From the NCBI GenBank assembly GCA_024036415.1, contig JAMWET010000550.1, positions 121,001 through 185,000 on the forward strand: 64,000 nt of DNA. The letters are read 5' to 3'. The DNA comes from Prochilodus magdalenae (lineage: Eukaryota; Chordata; Actinopteri; Characiformes; Prochilodontidae). Of the stretch, positions 1-11,117 are shown in pieces (positions within the stretch are counted from its first letter, which is position 1; the number at the start of each line of letters is the position of its first letter). Below the pieces are notes generated by a model. It made no database searches, was not told the DNA's origin, and saw only the letters and a list, made by a program, of their open reading frames with translations. Position numbers and translations under genes: made by a program.

Positions 1-395
1 GCTAAAATAAGCCTTGAGAGATTATCAGATGTAATGTGATGATGTGGTACTAGCTAACGTGATGAACAGTGCTCCTCAGATTTTATTAATCTAGAGTTTT
101 CACAATTACCATATGGGAATTATGTGAAGATTGACAGCAGCAGCAAGAACTGGAGAAAATACAGTTGTGAATAAGCCAGTTGAGGAGAGATCCAAGAAGG
201 TGGGAAGTGAAACGATGACAGGTTGTTAATTTAAGTTACTTAGCTAATGTTAGCATTGTTTGTAGCATATCAGCTGTCATGAAACTGTAAGACAAAACAT
301 TTATCAGATCTTAATTTATTCACTATCCAGCCCCATTGTTTATCCTAGTAAGGCATGTAAATGAAACTATGACATAAAATAAGAAGAGAAGATAT
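1..395. other. Unique non-coding sequence
   Basis: AT-rich unique DNA. I see no open frame of note, no recognisable repeat and no splice-bounded exon. It ends at the TA dinucleotide that borders the first Tc1-like copy. Confidence 0.6.
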
Positions 396-396
396 T

Positions 397-926
397 ACAG
401 GGGTTGGAAACTGAAACACCTGGTTTTAGACCACAGTCATTTATTAGTATGGTGTAGGGCCTCCTTTTGCGGCCAATACAGCGTCAGTTCGTCTTGGGAA
501 TGACATATACTGCGTCCTGCACAGTGGTCAGAGGGATTTTAAGCCATTCTTCTTGCAGGATAGTGGCCAGGTCACTACGTGATGCTGGTGGAGGTTCGTC
601 CTTCTTGGTGGTATGCTGACATTACCCTGGATACCGTGGCTCTTGATACATCACAAAGACTTGCTGTCTTGGTCACAGATGCGCCAGCAAGACGTGCACC
701 AACAATCTGTCCTCTTTTGAACTCTGGTATGTCACCCATAATGTTGTGTGCATTGCAGTATTTTGAGCAGAACTGTGCTCTTACCTGCTAACTGAACCTT
801 CACACTCTGCTCTTACTGGTGCAATGTGCAGTTAATGAAGATTGGCCACCAGGCTGGTCCAATTTAGCCATGGGACCTCCCACACTAAAATGACAGGTGT
901 TTCAGTTTCATTGTCCAACCCCTGTA
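397..926 (-). mobile_element. Deleted Tc1-like transposon, family A copy 1
   Basis: The ends are inverted copies of a terminus reading CAGGGGTTGGA on the left and TCCAACCCCTG on the right, each flanked by TA, the target duplication of Tc1/mariner elements. Read on the minus strand it holds the start of a transposase (MGDIPEFKRGQ near 739) with a paired-type helix-turn-helix, then jumps to the transposase C-terminus (EEWLKIPLTTVQD, stop at 486-484). The whole DDE catalytic core between these parts is missing and the two parts are out of frame, so no enzyme can be made. It is a non-autonomous derivative whose termini would still be recognised by a family transposase. Copies 2-4 lie at about 14.34, 14.73 and 60.96 kb. 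Confidence 0.9.
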
Positions 927-1629
927 GGTCAGGTTGCATAAGGGTAATGCTGTGTCTATAGCGCCGCTTCCAGTGTGCTGTAGCTTTAACATGGTACTTC
1001 ATTTCTACCATGTCACCCTCAACACACACACCCACACACACACACACACACACACTTGAGCACGCGTGTGCATGCCCACCATACACTGACACACACTGGC
1101 TCCCCTGGGTGCATTCAAGTGCATGCCGGGCAAGTGTGTGTGTGGAGGGTGTGGGGGTGTCAGTGTGTGAGTGGCGTGTACAAGCTACATAAATAAAGCA
1201 TGGGCTTACTGCTCACTGACATACAGCCACTGTAAGCAGACACTGCTGATACAAGCCAGGCCACATTCTCTCCCTCTCCCTCTCCCTCTCTCTCTCTCTT
1301 CCTGTCGTTCGGCCTCTCTGTACTACTGATATAATAAAAGCTAACACCCTAACACCCTCGTCTGCCACACACACAGACCCTAGGCATTGCTTTTAAAAAG
1401 TTACTCATATGTGTTTCTCTTGGTACTGGTCTAAAATCAGCTGTACTTGTTTCACTCTGTGGGCGCCACATAGCTTAGCAACTTCAGCTAGCTCTGAAAA
1501 ACGGCACAGTATCCCGTAGCATGTATGCATATTTCAATACTTGGATGATTTCATTCTGGACTGGACATTCTCTGACTGGTTGAAAGAGTGATTTGTTACA
1601 ATTTCCTAAATCAAAGACAACTGCCTAAC
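927..1629. other. Unique DNA with short CA, GT and CT microsatellites
   Basis: No gene is seen. The stretch contains an (AC)n tract at 1019-1055, a GT-rich stretch at about 1132-1180 and a CT tract at 1263-1302. Open frames here are translations of the CA/GT repeats. Confidence 0.6.
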
Positions 1630-2545
1630 GGACAGCGTATTGCAGCTATGTGGCTGCTTGGGACGGCTACTTGAGGGACAGTGTACCACAGCTATGAGCC
1701 TGGAACTGGACACTGCACTGCAGCTATGTGGCTGCCTGGGCGAGCTACCTGAGGGACTGTGTACCACAGCTATGAGCCTGGAACTGGACACTGCACTGCA
1801 GCTACGTGGCTGGCCAGGCCGGCTACCTGAGGGACAGTGTACCACAGCTATGAGCCTGAAACTGGACACTGCAGCTAGGTGGCTGCCTGGGGCAGCTACT
1901 TGAGGGACAGTGTATCGCAGCTAAGAGCCTGGAACTAGACACTGCACTTCAGCTACGTGTCTGGCCAGGCCGGCTACTTGAGGGACAGTGTACCACAGCT
2001 ATGAGCCTGGAACTGGACACTGCATCTCAGCTGTGTGGCTGCCCAGGCTGGCTACTTGAGGGACAGCGTATCGCAGCTATGAGCCTGGAACTGGACACTG
2101 CACTTCAGCTACGTGGCTGGTCAGGCCAGCTACATGAGGGACAGTGTCCCACAGCTATGAGCATGGAACTAGACACTGCACTTCAGCTACGTGTCTGGCC
2201 AGGCCGGCTACTTGAGGGACAGTGTACCACAGCTATGAGCCTGGAACTGGACACTGCATCTCAGCTGTGTCGCAGCTACTTGAGGGACAGCCTCGCAGCT
2301 ATGAGCCTGGAACTGGACACTGCACTTCAGCTACGTGGCTGTCTAGGCCAGCTACTGAGGGGGCAGCTAGGCAGCTGTGTGGCTGCTACTACATGAGGGA
2401 CAGTGTATCACAGCTATGAGCCTGGAACTGGACACTGCACTTCAGCTACGTGGCTGGCCAGGCCGGCTACAAGAGGGACAGTGTATCACAGCTATGAGCC
2501 TGGAACTGGACACTGCATTGCAGCCAGGTGGCTGCCTGGACCAGC
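1630..2545 (+). repeat. 78-bp minisatellite, about 11 units
   Basis: Tandem units start with variants of GTGTACCACAGCTATGAGCC at 1681, 1759, 1837, 1910, 1988, 2066, 2144, 2222, 2290, 2403 and 2481. Most spacings are exactly 78 bp. Exceptions are 73, 68 and 113 bp (the last includes an extra GCAGCTAGGCAGCTG-rich piece). Because 78 is 26 codons, each strand stays open through several units and gives repeated peptides such as MSLELDTALQLRGW. The 73- and 68-bp units shift the frame and no flanking coding context is visible, so I treat this as a non-coding minisatellite rather than a repeat protein. Confidence 0.9.
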
Positions 2546-2954
2546 TGCTTGGATGTCACTGCAGCTGCAGGGGTGCCTGGACTGGCAGTGTTCAGCTGCA
2601 TGTGAACACTTCATGTGAGCTCTTCCCTGCAGTAAGGACTCTTTCCAGACTGGCTGTGGAATCCCCGCTAGCTGTGCAAACTGTTGTGTCCTGTTGTGTC
2701 ATTTACTGTGGGTTAGGTACTGTATTCTGTTACCTTGGTAAAGTATCTGAATGGAAAACCTCCTTGAGCATTGTAAGCAGCCTATACAGTGGTCATGATG
2801 ATGATGATGATGATGTAGTCCATGCAAACCTTACTGAGTCATTTCCTTCTTGCATTGAATCCAAGCCTCTAGAGCAGAAAACACGAGCAGAGCAGGTGGA
2901 CTACAGTGGCTTGGAAATACTGGGCTGCTTTATAGAGTATACATGAATAATATG
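2546..2954. other. Unique DNA after the minisatellite
   Basis: One plus-strand frame stays open from the minisatellite through to 2946, but it has no recognisable domain and crosses a (GAT)n run at about 2794-2815. No splice sites or polyadenylation context supports a gene. Confidence 0.5.
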
Positions 2955-3045
2955 CCTCCCGAGTCTTCCTCCCAGTGAGTGCTGGGATAGGCTCCAGCAT
3001 CCCTGGTGACCCAGAAGAATAAGTGGCTCAGAAGATGAATGAATG
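2955..3045 (+). repeat. Dispersed fish repeat tail (GGGATAGGCTCCAGC type)
   Basis: The segment reads CAGTGAGTGCTGGGATAGG, then CTCCAGCATCCC, then GTGACCC, AAGTGGCTCAGAAGATGAATGAATGG. I recognise this as the widespread teleost repeat end that normally finishes in (ATGG)n. It is a short 3' fragment only. Confidence 0.6.
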
Positions 3046-4145
3046 GATTTGCCTCCCACCCTGGGAAGATGTATCTAATGTTAGTGTGATGAAGAACATG
3101 GTAAATCATCTCTGCCTCTTCCAACCCAGAGAACAAGCTGAATGATAACATGCACACAGCATCCTAGTAGCGGGCCTGGTGTTCACTTTCGTGTGTTAAA
3201 TGTCATGGAAAGTAGCGTTTGTGGCTACTCAGCAGCTCCTCCATGGCCTGTCTGTCTATTTCTCATGGATAGCTGTACATGTGATTGCATCTTATTGTGT
3301 GAATGTGTAGATCAGACACTTCTAGCTCTGGCCTGGAGCTGCAGCTCAAAGGAAGTGAAATGGATCAATAGCTTTTTTTTCCCTCTTGTTCTCTAAAAAA
3401 GTGAAACTGGCAGGCCTATTGAAATTCTGTTGTAGATCAAGTGAATAATTTATGCCGTATCTCTCTCTCTCTCTTTCCTTTGTGCATGCGTATGTGTGTG
3501 TGTGTGTTTTGTGTGTAAGAGAGTTTGAATTACAGAGGCTGAATTGTGCAGACTATAGTTTACAGTATTAATCATTCATACATGAACTAGAACTGGGCTT
3601 GCTTACAAAAGCAGTAAATAATCTCTTTGATGCAGGAATCCGAGAGTTAGGCAGGTGACTGTGTGTGTGTGTGTGTGTGTAGGTGTGTGTGTGTGTGTAG
3701 GTGTACCGTGTGCAACAGCATTGTAGTGTGCATAAGCACACAAATCTTTTCTCTTGTCATTACAGATCATTTCGCTCAGCAGATAAACAGTAAGTAGACT
3801 AAAAAGGGAAAGGATGATGTGGTGCCGGCATACAATAAGAAGACGCCGGGGAACATAGCGCTTTAGACGAGGGCTTTTTTATTGAACCAAAGCAGCAGTG
3901 GAGACTGCCGGCCATGTTGATGCTGTAACAGCATGGCCCGGAAGCAGAGTGGGTCAATTCCAACCACACTTCTCTAGTTCATTGTAGACCCCAACCCCCA
4001 CCACCCAGTCCAGCAGCCCAGCAAAGAATTTTGCATCCAGCAGTGCAAACCCCGTAATGTCCAACAAACAACAACTAACATATCTTTGAAGGCTGTCTTA
4101 ACGCAGCGGCCACTGGATACTTTCCCTTTAATGTCTATATGAAGC
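3046..4145. other. Unique DNA with short microsatellites
   Basis: No gene is seen. The stretch contains a CT run near 3462-3475, GT runs near 3495-3508 and 3660-3703, and a GC-richer block near 3815-4000. That block has AATAAA on the minus strand near 3882, which prompted a possible LTR reading that I could not support. Confidence 0.5.
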
Positions 4146-4262
4146 AGAGGGTGCTGGAGCCTATTCCAGGGCTCCCTGGGTGAGAAACAGGAAATAACCT
4201 GGACAGGCTGGCAGTCCATCTCAGGGCTGTACACAGCGCTACCCACTCCTTCACTGTGCCGC
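4146..4262 (+). repeat. Dispersed fish repeat fragment (GGAGCCTATTCCAGGG type)
   Basis: The order GGTGCTGGAGCCTATTCCAG, then CCTGGACAGGCTGGCAGTCC, then ATCTCAGGGC is characteristic of a repeat end common in teleost genomes. It is partial and abuts the disrupted Tc1 relic. Confidence 0.55.
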
Positions 4263-4307
4263 ATATATATATATTTATTGTCATGCGTCTCATGTCTAGA
4301 AGGCCTG

Positions 4308-4611
4308 CCCTTATGAAACGATAATATATGGCAATGTATTGGAAAATATAGTGCAATATATTAAATAATACAATGTCATATATGGGAAACAAGTGCATAT
4401 ATTTTGCATATATTTATATAGTGATAAATATATTTCAATATCTTGTATAATACATAAGGAATTGCCGCTTTTCATATATTGTAATAGACATATGTATTTC
4501 TCCATATGTGTTTGCATATATATATAGTTTTATATATGTGAGAATATTTTCATACATACATGTGGCAATATATGTATATATTCTCACATATATAAAACTA
4601 TATATATTATG

Positions 4612-4688
<77 letters not shown>

Positions 4689-4949
4689 AACACATATGGA
4701 GAAATACATATGTCTATTACATATAAAATGAAATATATTACAATATATAAGTAAATATATATTATACCATACATACAATATATGAAAAGCGGCAATTCCT
4801 TATGTATTATACAAGATATTGTAATATATTTATCACTATATAAATATATGCAAAATATATGCACTTGTTTCCCATATATGACATTGTATTATTTAATATA
4901 TTGCTCTATATTTTCCAATACATTGCCATATATTATCGTTTCATAAGGG
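4308..4949. mobile_element. AT-rich palindromic element (foldback or MITE-like), nested insertion
   Basis: The outer arm begins CCCTTATGAAACGATAATAT at the left and ends with its reverse complement at the right. The first ~165 bp of the two arms differ at only about two positions by eye. The right arm then has ~55 extra bp absent from the left, after which the arms match again up to TGTTTGCATATATA. A pure (TA)n run occupies the centre. The flanks fit a 2-bp TG duplication (GGCCTG before, TGGTGTCAC after), judged against intact family C copies. No coding sequence is present; apparent frames are TAT/ATA repeats and mirrored translations of the arms. The superfamily is not certain. Confidence 0.75.
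4613..4686. repeat. (TA)n microsatellite at palindrome centre
   Basis: About 36 uninterrupted TA units form the loop region of the palindromic element. The tract is self-complementary and likely unstable in length. Confidence 0.95.
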
Positions 4950-5078
4950 TGGTGTCACTCCTACCGCACAATCTGCAGGAACTGTGTGAGAATATAATCC
5001 ATGGGATGGATTATCGCAGGACACCATTAGGAACAGCTACAACTCCAAGCATCAGAGGACACCATAGCAATCCAACAC

Positions 5079-7186
5079 TTCCTTCTGAGTATAGCTATTC
5101 TTTTGATGGTGATTGTATATAGCCATGTGTGTGTTTGAGTTTGAGTTCAGAAAAAAAGGTTTCAAAATTAGTTAAACAAATAAGGTTCACTTATGGATGA
5201 CAGCTGATGTTACCACCAGTTTACAATAGCATACTGTAGTGATTCCATAAAGTTTGAACCGTTAAAATGCAGGATATGGAACCTTTAATGCATGCTGTTA
5301 TACGGGTAAGTGCCACTGAACATGGACCAGTACAGTGTTATTATATAGATAATCTACCTCCAGGCTCTCAGAAAGCCACAGCCATCAAATCAAAGCCAAA
5401 TTACTGCTCACTAATACACAGTGCGGCACAGACTTATGAAGGCTGTTGAATAAAATGAAAACAGCAAGTGATTTGGAAAAAATCCACCTTATTTAATGGC
5501 TCTGGCAGAAGCAGACTGAATAATTGAACCATATAATCCCGTAATGATGATGAGCACTTGCACCGGTGCTGACTGAGAACAAGTACTCCTTTATACCTGA
5601 TCAAATGAGCTCTGTTTCCACCCAAAAGGTCGTTCCCTAAAAAAAAGTTTGACGGTTTTAAAACTGCTCAACTTTGGTGGCAAACTGTCTGTTGATTCCG
5701 GTAATCTTGCAAACGATAATTGGATCACCTATAACTTTAATTTCAGTAATTCAGTGTTTACTGACAGATTTCACAAATTCACACCGGAAACCACGGTTGT
5801 GCGCAAGTTGTGTCTGAGTGAAGGCCTTTAGTCCACTTGCTGTCCGACCTCTGAACCAGATGTATGGCCTCTTTGCTCTTACACTGCATTTCCTGCATGT
5901 AGCTCTTCCTTCTCTCCCTCAGACTTAATAAAAAGGCTCTTTCTTTAAGGCGCTATCAAACATGATGCCACTGCAAGCTGCAGGAGAAAGGCAAAGCAGC
6001 AATGACTGTGTGTAACTGTAGGACAGCAGGCACCTGCCACATTAAGGCTAGCAGTGCCAATTTGGTGGTGTTTTTTTTTCTCAGGTTGAAATTTCATAAG
6101 CCATAAGTCTCCAGTTAAGTTTAATCTAAAGGTGAGTCAGACGGCCCATGCCGTCCTCCACTGTGCCTCGCCATTTCCCCATGGAAAAATCCCTCATGCC
6201 TTTTTGAGGACCGCTCCATTACTTTACTAACTCCAGTAAGGGGTGTTAGATGAGCACTCCAGGGGACGAAGGATCAGGTCGACAGAAGAATCAACTTGAG
6301 CAGCAGTCACTAACCATTCGTTCTGTTGCGCATGACTGCGATACTGTTCTCTGACAGCTTGATAGTTAGCCTGCTAAAGGCTACATGGCTAACAGCAACA
6401 AGAAGAAAGACAGTAAATATAGACAGAACAAGCAAAGTATTGTTATCTGATGGCATATACCTCTTCTTCCTCTTCTTCTTCCATATTTTCGGTCCGCTAG
6501 TCCCACTGTTTTCAAGATATCAACACCGATCCAACTCCAAATTGCTCAGTCTGATTGGGAATGGTGTGCTTGTACACACCTTTAAAGTGCATGCCCAGCT
6601 ACTGTACTTTTGATCAACCTAGAGACACCATTTCTGATACACCACTTCAGAACAGAACCACAAGCACATATTCAATGGTAGTCCGGTACGCACTTTTCTG
6701 TTTTTCTCATCCCTCGTTTCTATACATTTTCACCCCGTTCAAACCATTTTGCATTTCCTTCAGTAAATGAACTTTTTTAGCTATTGCTGTATATGTGTGA
6801 TGTTCAATCATTTCAAAAAAACATTATGCATTGAAAGGTTTGCATGGCTAGCCTGTTAGATCACTGAGCCTAACCTGCCTAGGGCCTTCTGTTTGAATAA
6901 TGCACTCCATGCCTCCTCCTTATCCATTGATGAACCCAAAAGAGTCAACATGTGACTCGAGTCACTGACTTCAGTCCCCATCTCTGCTAGAAACACAGAT
7001 ATATCCCAGAATGCAGTGGGGCCAGTGAAGGCAGATGGCTTGTGTGTGTCCTGGTTGGCTCCTAAGTTGGCAGTAGCCCAAAGGTGGCACAGGCGCTGGG
7101 TTTTTGATGAGCTCGGCACATACAGAACTGCAACATCTGGGTCTGCCATGTGTCCTTTATACACCGCCAGAACACTGTGGCCACAA
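5079..7186. other. Unique DNA, no gene recognised
   Basis: Several short frames of 60-95 codons exist, for example one at 6326-6613 on the plus strand, but none has a recognisable domain, biased codon use or splice context. No known repeat family was identified here by eye. Confidence 0.5.
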
Positions 7187-7204
7187 CACACACACACACA
7201 CAGA

Positions 7205-7245
<41 letters not shown>

Positions 7246-7254
7246 ACACACACA

Positions 7255-7289
<35 letters not shown>

Positions 7290-7290
7290 G
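7187..7290. repeat. (CA)n microsatellite
   Basis: About 100 bp of CA repeats, interrupted by GA and TA units. It produces open frames in several phases (HTHTHT or CVCVCV peptides), which are artefacts. Confidence 0.95.
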
Positions 7291-7499
7291 ACCGAGCCAG
7301 CTGCAGCCAACCTACAGAGAGCTAAACATTATGAATTATGTATATGTGTGCATGTGAATGTTGGGGCCCAGCACTGACTTTGATTAAAAATCTAAAAAGG
7401 CCATGAATATTCAAAAGGCATCACAGCAGCCAGGAGCAACTGATTTGTCAATTGTCCGTATTTCATGGAGATTGAGTAGCACCTCCGGGGTCTTCTAAT

Positions 7500-7753
7500 C
7501 TGAGAGAGAGCAGGAGACTAGAGAGGAAAGGAAAGGTGAGGGAGAACAGAATAGAAGAGCGAGTGAGGGAGAGAAGGAGAGTGTGAGAAAGAAATGAAAA
7601 AATAGATTGCGGGGACTGTGGGAGAGAAAAATAAGACAAGGGTGAAAATTTGAGAGTAAGTGAGAGAGAGACATAACACGTCTTTATTAAGCCAAAGTTG
7701 TCACACTACTACGCCATAAAGAGAGGGAAAGAGAGAGAGTGAGAAAGAGCCAG

Positions 7754-7804
<51 letters not shown>

Positions 7805-7812
7805 AAAAGACA
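7500..7812 (+). repeat. Purine-rich GA tract
   Basis: Mostly GA-rich sequence ending in about 22 uninterrupted GA units. The complementary strand gives a serine/leucine-rich frame that is a repeat artefact. Confidence 0.85.
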
Positions 7813-8028
7813 GGAGAGAGGGAGAGGGAGGCCTCTCTGTTGGATTGTTGTGTTATCTTAATTATTAAGCTCGTCTCAGGTCTAATGAGTGATTGGCAGA
7901 GCTTTAAAGACCACTGAGTGGGACTGGTGTGTGTGTGTGTGTGTGTGGGTGCGTGTGTGGGTGGGTGTGTGCACCTGTGACTGAAAATGAATGTTTTTGT
8001 GGGGGGTGGGAGGTGGTGGGGGTTGTGC

Positions 8029-8032
<4 letters not shown>

Positions 8033-8099
<67 letters not shown>
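8033..8099 (+). repeat. (GA)n microsatellite
   Basis: About 33 pure GA units between unique blocks. Confidence 0.95.
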
Positions 8100-8102
<3 letters not shown>

Positions 8103-8391
8103 GATGGAGTATGTATGACTGTGTGAGCTGAATGTTAACTCCTCTCTGTTCACTCTGCTCTCCTCAGAGGCTGAGCTGAGTGATTCACGGCCGCTCGGTG
8201 GCTCCGCATCCATTAGATTGTTTTAATTAAGCTTAATTAGAGTCGTGATTACAATCGTGGGCTTGATACCTGCTATTAAATCATCCATCCATAAATGTTG
8301 TGCTTAAATGGTTAAGGGGGAGGTGGGGGGGTGAAAAGAAAATGAAGAGTGTGTGCAGGCCATGCTGATGGCAAACTGCCTGCCATTAGCA

Positions 8392-8392
<1 letters not shown>

Positions 8393-8470
<78 letters not shown>
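8393..8470 (+). repeat. (GT)n microsatellite
   Basis: About 38 uninterrupted GT units, one of the longest pure dinucleotide runs in the window. Confidence 0.95.
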
Positions 8471-8472
<2 letters not shown>

Positions 8473-8641
8473 AGGAGGTTTGTTTTTGTACAATTTCAAG
8501 ACAAAAGCACTCAGATGATAACAGTGCTGGCCTTCAATATCGGGAGCAACATAATGATGCACTGTTGGGTTGCTGTGCAAAATGCAAATGAAACAGGATG
8601 CATTGGCATGGAAATCATTTAAACCCCATATTTAATACACT

Positions 8642-9125
8642 CACAGGACAAAATATAGTCCCCTTGGTTATATAAGGTGGTGCATGAGGTGCAGGCATTG
8701 CATGAGGATGATCTGGCTATAAATACTTGCAGGGCTTAATACATAGACTGAGAAGAGGTGGTTCAGTGCAGTGAATGTGTCATTCCAAACGGCTCCAGAG
8801 CAGATGTTAATGATTGGCTAAAAGGAGTGAGTGTGTATGTGTATGTGGGCGTGGCCAAAGACCACAGTGTGAAGGAAGCATCTGAATCTGCAGGTGTATG
8901 GAAGCGTACGGTCATACGGGTCTACCAGCAGTGGCTAAAATCCCAGTCTACAGGGAATTATCCTCAGAATTGTCCCGGAGAAGGCATCCACCAAATCTGG
9001 GCCAACTGCACCATTCTTTGATGCAAGAGTGGCTGAACACTGATGCAGCCTACATCCAGATCATGGCAAATTGAATCGCAACTGGTATTCATGGAAGCAT
9101 TGCACAGTTTAGAACGTTTTAGTCA
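8642..9125 (+). mobile_element. Deleted Tc1-like transposon, family B copy 1
   Basis: The plus strand encodes a helix-turn-helix segment of a Tc1-type transposase (KDHSVKEASESAGVWKR, then VIRVYQQWLKSQSTG) at about 8853-8960. After the GEGIHQIW junction it passes straight to the C-terminal tail (LMQEWLN-like, 9010-9080). The catalytic domain is deleted. The same junction occurs in copies at about 16.1, 21.2 and 54.2 kb, so the deletion predates their spread. Stops and frame changes remove coding capacity. Confidence 0.8.
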
Positions 9126-9696
9126 CGGGGAAGGTTGAAATTGAAAAATGTTTTTGTTTGTTAATATATACGGTTATTTTTAATTTGATGCCAGCAAAAC
9201 GTTTCAAACACTGAACACCTAAATGAGCTTCTCACAACCAATTAGATTTAATTCACAACAGGTCAGTAACATGACTGAGCATAAAAACAGGCTGAGTCTT
9301 TTAGAAGTAAAGAGGGGGAAGGACTCATTTGTTTCTTCATGTGAAATAATAAAGAAGAAAGGCAGCATTGCGTTTAAACTGTTAACTCTGTAGAGGCAAT
9401 CACGGCTCACAAGCACTTCTCTAAAACATCGTCTATAAACATAAGACGGCGCTCTACCATGCAGAGAAAGAACCAGATATAAACAAATCCAGAGCACCTT
9501 CCGCTTTCTTTGGGCCTGAGCTCATTTAAGATGGACTAAAGGGAACTGGAAAAACAGCCTGTCGTCTGCTGAGCCAGGTTTTCATTGTGAAAATAATGCA
9601 TGAGGTGTTCTTCAGGAGAAGACTGACTGTCCGGCTTGTTATCAGTGAGCAGTTTAAAACAGTGACATGCACATAAATTACGGCTCCAGTAATAAT
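9126..9696. other. Unique DNA, no gene recognised
   Basis: AT-rich sequence with one minus-strand frame of about 92 codons (9219-9497) that lacks recognisable motifs. No repeat was identified. Confidence 0.5.
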
Positions 9697-9704
9697 GAAA
9701 ACTC
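9697..9704. repeat. Left target-site duplication of hAT-like element
   Basis: GAAAACTC directly before TAGGGCTG, identical to the octamer at 10744-10751. Confidence 0.85.
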
Positions 9705-10743
9705 TAGGGCTGCCCTCTAGAAGTCAACAAGTTGAATCGTCAGTCGGAGACCCTTTAAGTCGACTGAGACCCTTCAAGTCAACTGACAACAGTGACCTTT
9801 TTTTTCTTCCATAAAACAGACTAAAGATTACAAAAATGCACAAGAAATTTAAGAATGTAAAAAGACATTTTAATAATGATTAAAAGGGGATAATAAATAT
9901 ATATTATATATAACTATGACGCACGCTTGCTAAAAAATGTAATCCACGTGACAACGTGCGCTAGCGGTTCACTGCTGAAGGCAGCTGAAGCTGTGAAGCT
10001 GAGAAACACGGGTGGAACGATGTCTCAGAGAAAGCCTTGAAGAGAATCTGAATAAATTAAACCTAATGCTGCTCTTCATTCAGTCAGACATCTGCTTCAA
10101 ACGAGGGAGCTGACTTTCGGTTTAGACATAACGGCTGTTTGCGGTGAAGGAAAAACAGACCGGAGACGTTTGTTTTATTATAATTCCATTATTTTAGAAC
10201 CTAAATTACAGATATTTATATTTATTTGTCTACAGATAAGTACAGTCACTTAATACGCCTGTCGATAAACGAGAGATAATTATTTCAGCGCGGGGAATAT
10301 AATAAACGGTTTCAGGTCTACCATTCTTCTTTTCATCTAAAAATAATTTAAATATTGATTAATTTGGTTTTATTTATCAGTTTATTATTTATGAGAGAAG
10401 AAAGATGAAGGGTCCTCCTACTGAAGAAGCTGTTAGAAGTGAAATTAAAAAGATTAAAAGACTACAAGCACTAATGTTCAGCATGAATACAAGCTGCCGC
10501 CCGGTGCTGTATCCTGTAATTAAAGGCTCCAATTCAGGTCGTTCATCATACGCCACGTCTCTCTTAGTTCAGAAACATGTTACCGTGACTTTCTAAATGA
10601 GGAGGATCAGATCTGAACCGTATGCAGGTTGATTTACTGATTACTAGATAATGTACATGGAGAAAAAAACGTGAACGAATAGTCGAATCATCGACCAGGA
10701 CGGGCGAATTCGATTAGACTGACAAAATTCGGGTACAACTCTA
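9705..10743. mobile_element. Non-autonomous hAT-like transposon with intact 8-bp target duplication
   Basis: The ends are TAGGGCTG on the left and CAACTCTA on the right (reverse complement TAGAGTTG), short imperfect terminal repeats of hAT type. They are flanked by identical octamers GAAAACTC at 9697-9704 and 10744-10751, the 8-bp duplication expected of hAT insertions. Sub-terminal sequence rich in GTCGA/TCGAAT motifs recurs at 55977-56063, so this is a family. The interior is AT-rich and has no transposase; a 63-codon frame at 10405-10596 shows nothing recognisable. The clean duplication suggests a fairly young insertion. Confidence 0.85.
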
Positions 10744-10751
10744 GAAAACTC
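10744..10751. repeat. Right target-site duplication of hAT-like element
   Basis: GAAAACTC directly after the CTCTA terminus, a perfect match to 9697-9704. Confidence 0.85.
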
Positions 10752-10904
10752 ATGCAGATTTTGGAGTAACGTGTGCTACAATCCAGACGATGTTTTTCTC
10801 AGGGAATTTCTCAACCCATCCTCGCTCATTAAGGACTCTTAAGCCTTTACTATCAGCTGTTTTGTTAGTATATTATTCTGCAGTATTTAATAGTTATTGT
10901 TAAT

Positions 10905-11117
10905 TGTAGGCAGTCATAGGCTGGAGGTTAGGGAGCCAGCCTTGTGACCGCAGGGTTGCCGGTTCAACTCCCTAAACTGACAGTAACGACTAAAGTGCCC
11001 TTGAGTAAGGCACCTAACCCCCAACTGCTCCCCGGATGCCATGGATAGGGCTGCCCACTAGTGTGCGTGTTTCACTTCATGGATGGGTTAAATGCGGAAG
11101 ACAAATTCCCCTGGCTT
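10905..11117 (+). mobile_element. tRNA-derived SINE
   Basis: A tRNA-like head carries an A-box-like GGCTGGAGGTTAGGGAGC and a B box GGTTCAACTCC. The body that follows, with CCCTTGAGTAAGGCACCTAA, CTGCCCACTAGTG and GATGGGTTAAATGCGGAAGA, is the typical order of a common teleost SINE. RNA polymerase III would initiate near the head. A related copy in the opposite direction lies at 48233-48482. It has no coding capacity. Confidence 0.8.

Larger units (their letters stand above)
4288..5078 (+). mobile_element. Tc1-like relic, family C copy 1, split by a palindromic insertion
   Basis: The right part (4950-5078) encodes the transposase C-terminus. Translation of the region starting at CACAATCTGCAGGAACTG gives HNLQELCENI, and a one-base slip later gives the WDGLSQDTIRN-like stretch typical of Tc1 transposases. 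The left part (about 4288-4307) ends in TCTAGAAGGCCTG. Other family C copies join these parts directly as AAGGCCTG-GTGTCACTCC. Here a 642-bp inverted repeat separates them. The copy is short, decayed and non-coding. Confidence 0.65.
7377..8340. other. Conserved-looking unique blocks between GA/GT tracts
   Basis: Three non-repetitive blocks (about 7378-7500, 7835-7925 and 8165-8300) lack any repeat similarity within the window and hold AT-rich homeodomain-type cores such as CTTAATTATTAAG and TTTTAATTAAGCTTAATTAG. This is how conserved non-coding elements often look, but conservation cannot be judged from one sequence. Around them lie purine tracts: a GA-rich stretch 7500-7812 including (GA)n at 7759-7802, a GT run 7927-7948, and (GA)n at 8033-8099. 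Confidence 0.3.

Noticed and set aside
3819..3930. Possible minus-strand solo LTR with AATAAA
   Set aside because: The TG...CA span is only about 110 bp, no primer site follows, and no second copy is visible.
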